A DNA stretch of 64,000 nucleotides. Origin: G963665815 sp942492065 (GTDB lineage: Bacteria > Cloacimonadota > Cloacimonadia > Cloacimonadales > JAIOQZ01). Both the position numbers and the translations under genes were made by a program. The notes beneath the pieces were generated by a model. The model made no database searches. It saw only the letters and a list, made by a program, of their open reading frames with translations, and had not been told where the DNA came from. How positions within the stretch are numbered: the stretch's first letter is position 1; every line of letters starts with the position of its first letter. Where the stretch lies: assembly GCA_942492065.1 (NCBI GenBank), contig CALODV010000014.1, forward strand, positions 434,001-498,000, written 5' to 3'. Positions 63,191 to 64,000 of the stretch are shown in pieces.

Positions 63191-64000
63191 TCAGAAATGC
63201 TTTGCAGCAATAGTACAAGATAACACAGTCATGAGGTACTTATACAATACCAACGGATTTTCAGCAATAACACTGATTGTTCTTGTATCTACAATTTCTA
63301 CACCGGGAATTACATGACATGCATATGCCAGAGCTGAGTCAGAGAGTTCAATAGTCATTTTGTACAATTCTTCCTCTGGGTAAAGAAACCCGGTACAGTT
63401 AGTGAATGATTTACCTGCTTCTCTTAAGTTACTTAGATTCTTTTTGTGTGGTACAAGCTTTGCTGAAAAGCGAGAAATTGGCTCTTTTGATACAAGATAA
63501 TCGGTTTCATCAGAGGTTATGTTTTTCATCCAGTTAACAGCTTCTGAGTCAGCATAATAAAACCTGAGCGGAACATTATAATATGATGCCACTAACATGT
63601 TTATCTCGGCTTCACCTACAAGTTTACCATTGATAGTAATATTATGAACCGCTGAACCGGAGTATGAATGATCCATATTACCTTTCTGCCCAATTGGGGA
63701 ATGATAACCAAATAGAACAAAATCTGTGAAAGACTCATCTAGCCCTTCTATCATGTAATATATTCTTGGATATCCCTTTATCAGTATAACTGCAGGATTC
63801 AATTGTTCCCAGATAATATTTTGGCCGGTGTTATGTGAATCACAAAGAAGAATCTCAGCATTAGGATGTATTTCCAGAATACCTTCTGTAAATGCATTAA
63901 TTTGTTCTGTTGCCAGCTCATTAAATCTTGAATCGTTATCAGTTTCTTTCCAATCGGTAACACCACCAATTCCTTCAAAATCAAAAGAGATAAATATTTT
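63191..64000 (-). CDS. M55-family D-aminopeptidase (DppA-like), 5' end cut by window
   Basis: The frame is open to the window end, and the first visible residues KIFISFDFEGIGG are already at the family's N-terminus, so only a few codons are missing. Metal ligands of the DppA fold are seen: Asp and Glu in SFDFEG, His in LLCDSHN, His in LFGYHS, Glu in VGEAEIN. Cleaves N-terminal D-amino acids from peptides, for example D-Ala-D-Ala; DppA-type enzymes form a decameric ring. A TTG at 63802 could be mistaken for the start, but coding continues upstream. Coupled to the kinase-fold gene. Confidence 0.88.
   Translation of the reverse strand, partial: KIFISFDFEGIGGVTDWKETDNDSRFNELATEQINAFTEGILEIHPNAEILLCDSHNTGQNIIWEQLNPAVILIKGYPRIYYMIEGLDESFTDFVLFGYHSPIGQKGNMDHSYSGSAVHNITINGKLVGEAEINMLVASYYNVPLRFYYADSEAVNWMKNITSDETDYLVSKEPISRFSAKLVPHKKNLSNLREAGKSFTNCTGFLYPEEELYKMTIELSDSALAYACHVIPGVEIVDTRTISVIAENPLVLYKYLMTVLSCTIAAKHF

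Noticed and set aside
63799..63984. 61-residue ORF at the window end
   Set aside because: It is an out-of-frame shadow; the M55 peptidase frame is open through this region and encodes the family's N-terminal metal motif.

Overview
The window reads as a chromosomal piece of an AT-rich, Gram-negative-type bacterium. The best lineage clue is seven large exported proteins. Each ends in a C-terminal sorting domain of the YPNPFNP ... FNIKGQKV ... WNGKD..G ... SGVYFYRL ... LLLK type. That domain, together with SBBP-propeller, VCBS/FG-GAP and beta-helix surface proteins and many outer-membrane-type lipoproteins, is typical of Candidatus Cloacimonadota and neighbouring phyla with type IX-like secretion. 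The phylum is an inference; no rRNA or ribosomal-protein gene is present. No secretion-machine gene is in the window. Promoters look sigma70-like (TTGACW, 16-17 bp, TATAAT) and ribosome-binding sites are strong GGAG.

Layout. 1-2.1 kb: 3' end of a large sorted surface protein. 2.4-7.3 kb: DEAD-box RNA helicase and a GH38 alpha-mannosidase. 7.3-10 kb: four-PAS histidine kinase on the minus strand. 10.1-13.9 kb: a tightly coupled plus-strand unit of methyltransferase, propeller lipoprotein, SbcD-like phosphoesterase and a half-length UvrC-like GIY-YIG nuclease. 14-19.4 kb: three SBBP-repeat surface proteins. 19.5-19.8 kb: a Gly-Cys-Leu tRNA operon on the minus strand. 20-22.7 kb: two small unknown genes and an FG-GAP/UnbV surface protein. 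22.7-24.4 kb: acetate kinase (ackA) and a possible small RNA upstream of it. 24.4-29.6 kb: a four-gene ABC-2 export operon behind a good sigma54-type promoter. 30.4-36.1 kb: five paralogous 6-bladed propeller lipoproteins interleaved with duplicated intergenic repeats. 36.5-39.7 kb: an NtrB/NtrC-type two-component pair and a HEPN-like gene. 39.8-44.2 kb: two more sorted surface proteins whose 3' ends are nearly identical in DNA. 44.6-46 kb: an HD-domain phosphohydrolase flanked by two 101-bp tRNA-like direct repeats. 46.4-49.1 kb: a frameshifted TPR lipoprotein, a TPR protein and a cupin. 49.3-53.2 kb: a 1296-residue repetitive exported protein without a sorting domain. 53.5-56.5 kb: UPF0251 regulator, NifX-like and two ferredoxin-ParA ATPase genes in one operon. 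56.7-64 kb: VanX-like dipeptidase, Cof-type HAD phosphatase, two tandem TPR-histidine kinases, a kinase-fold protein and an M55 D-aminopeptidase cut by the window end.

The set suggests a heterotroph that ferments to acetate, uses glycans and peptides, carries a large sorted surface proteome, and has many sensory kinases. The NtrC-type activator and the sigma54-type promoter in front of the ABC operon may form one regulatory circuit (inference). The parts least like routine annotation are the paired tRNA-like elements, the repeat-riddled lipoprotein array, the candidate small RNA before ackA, and the SbcD-like/half-UvrC gene pair.
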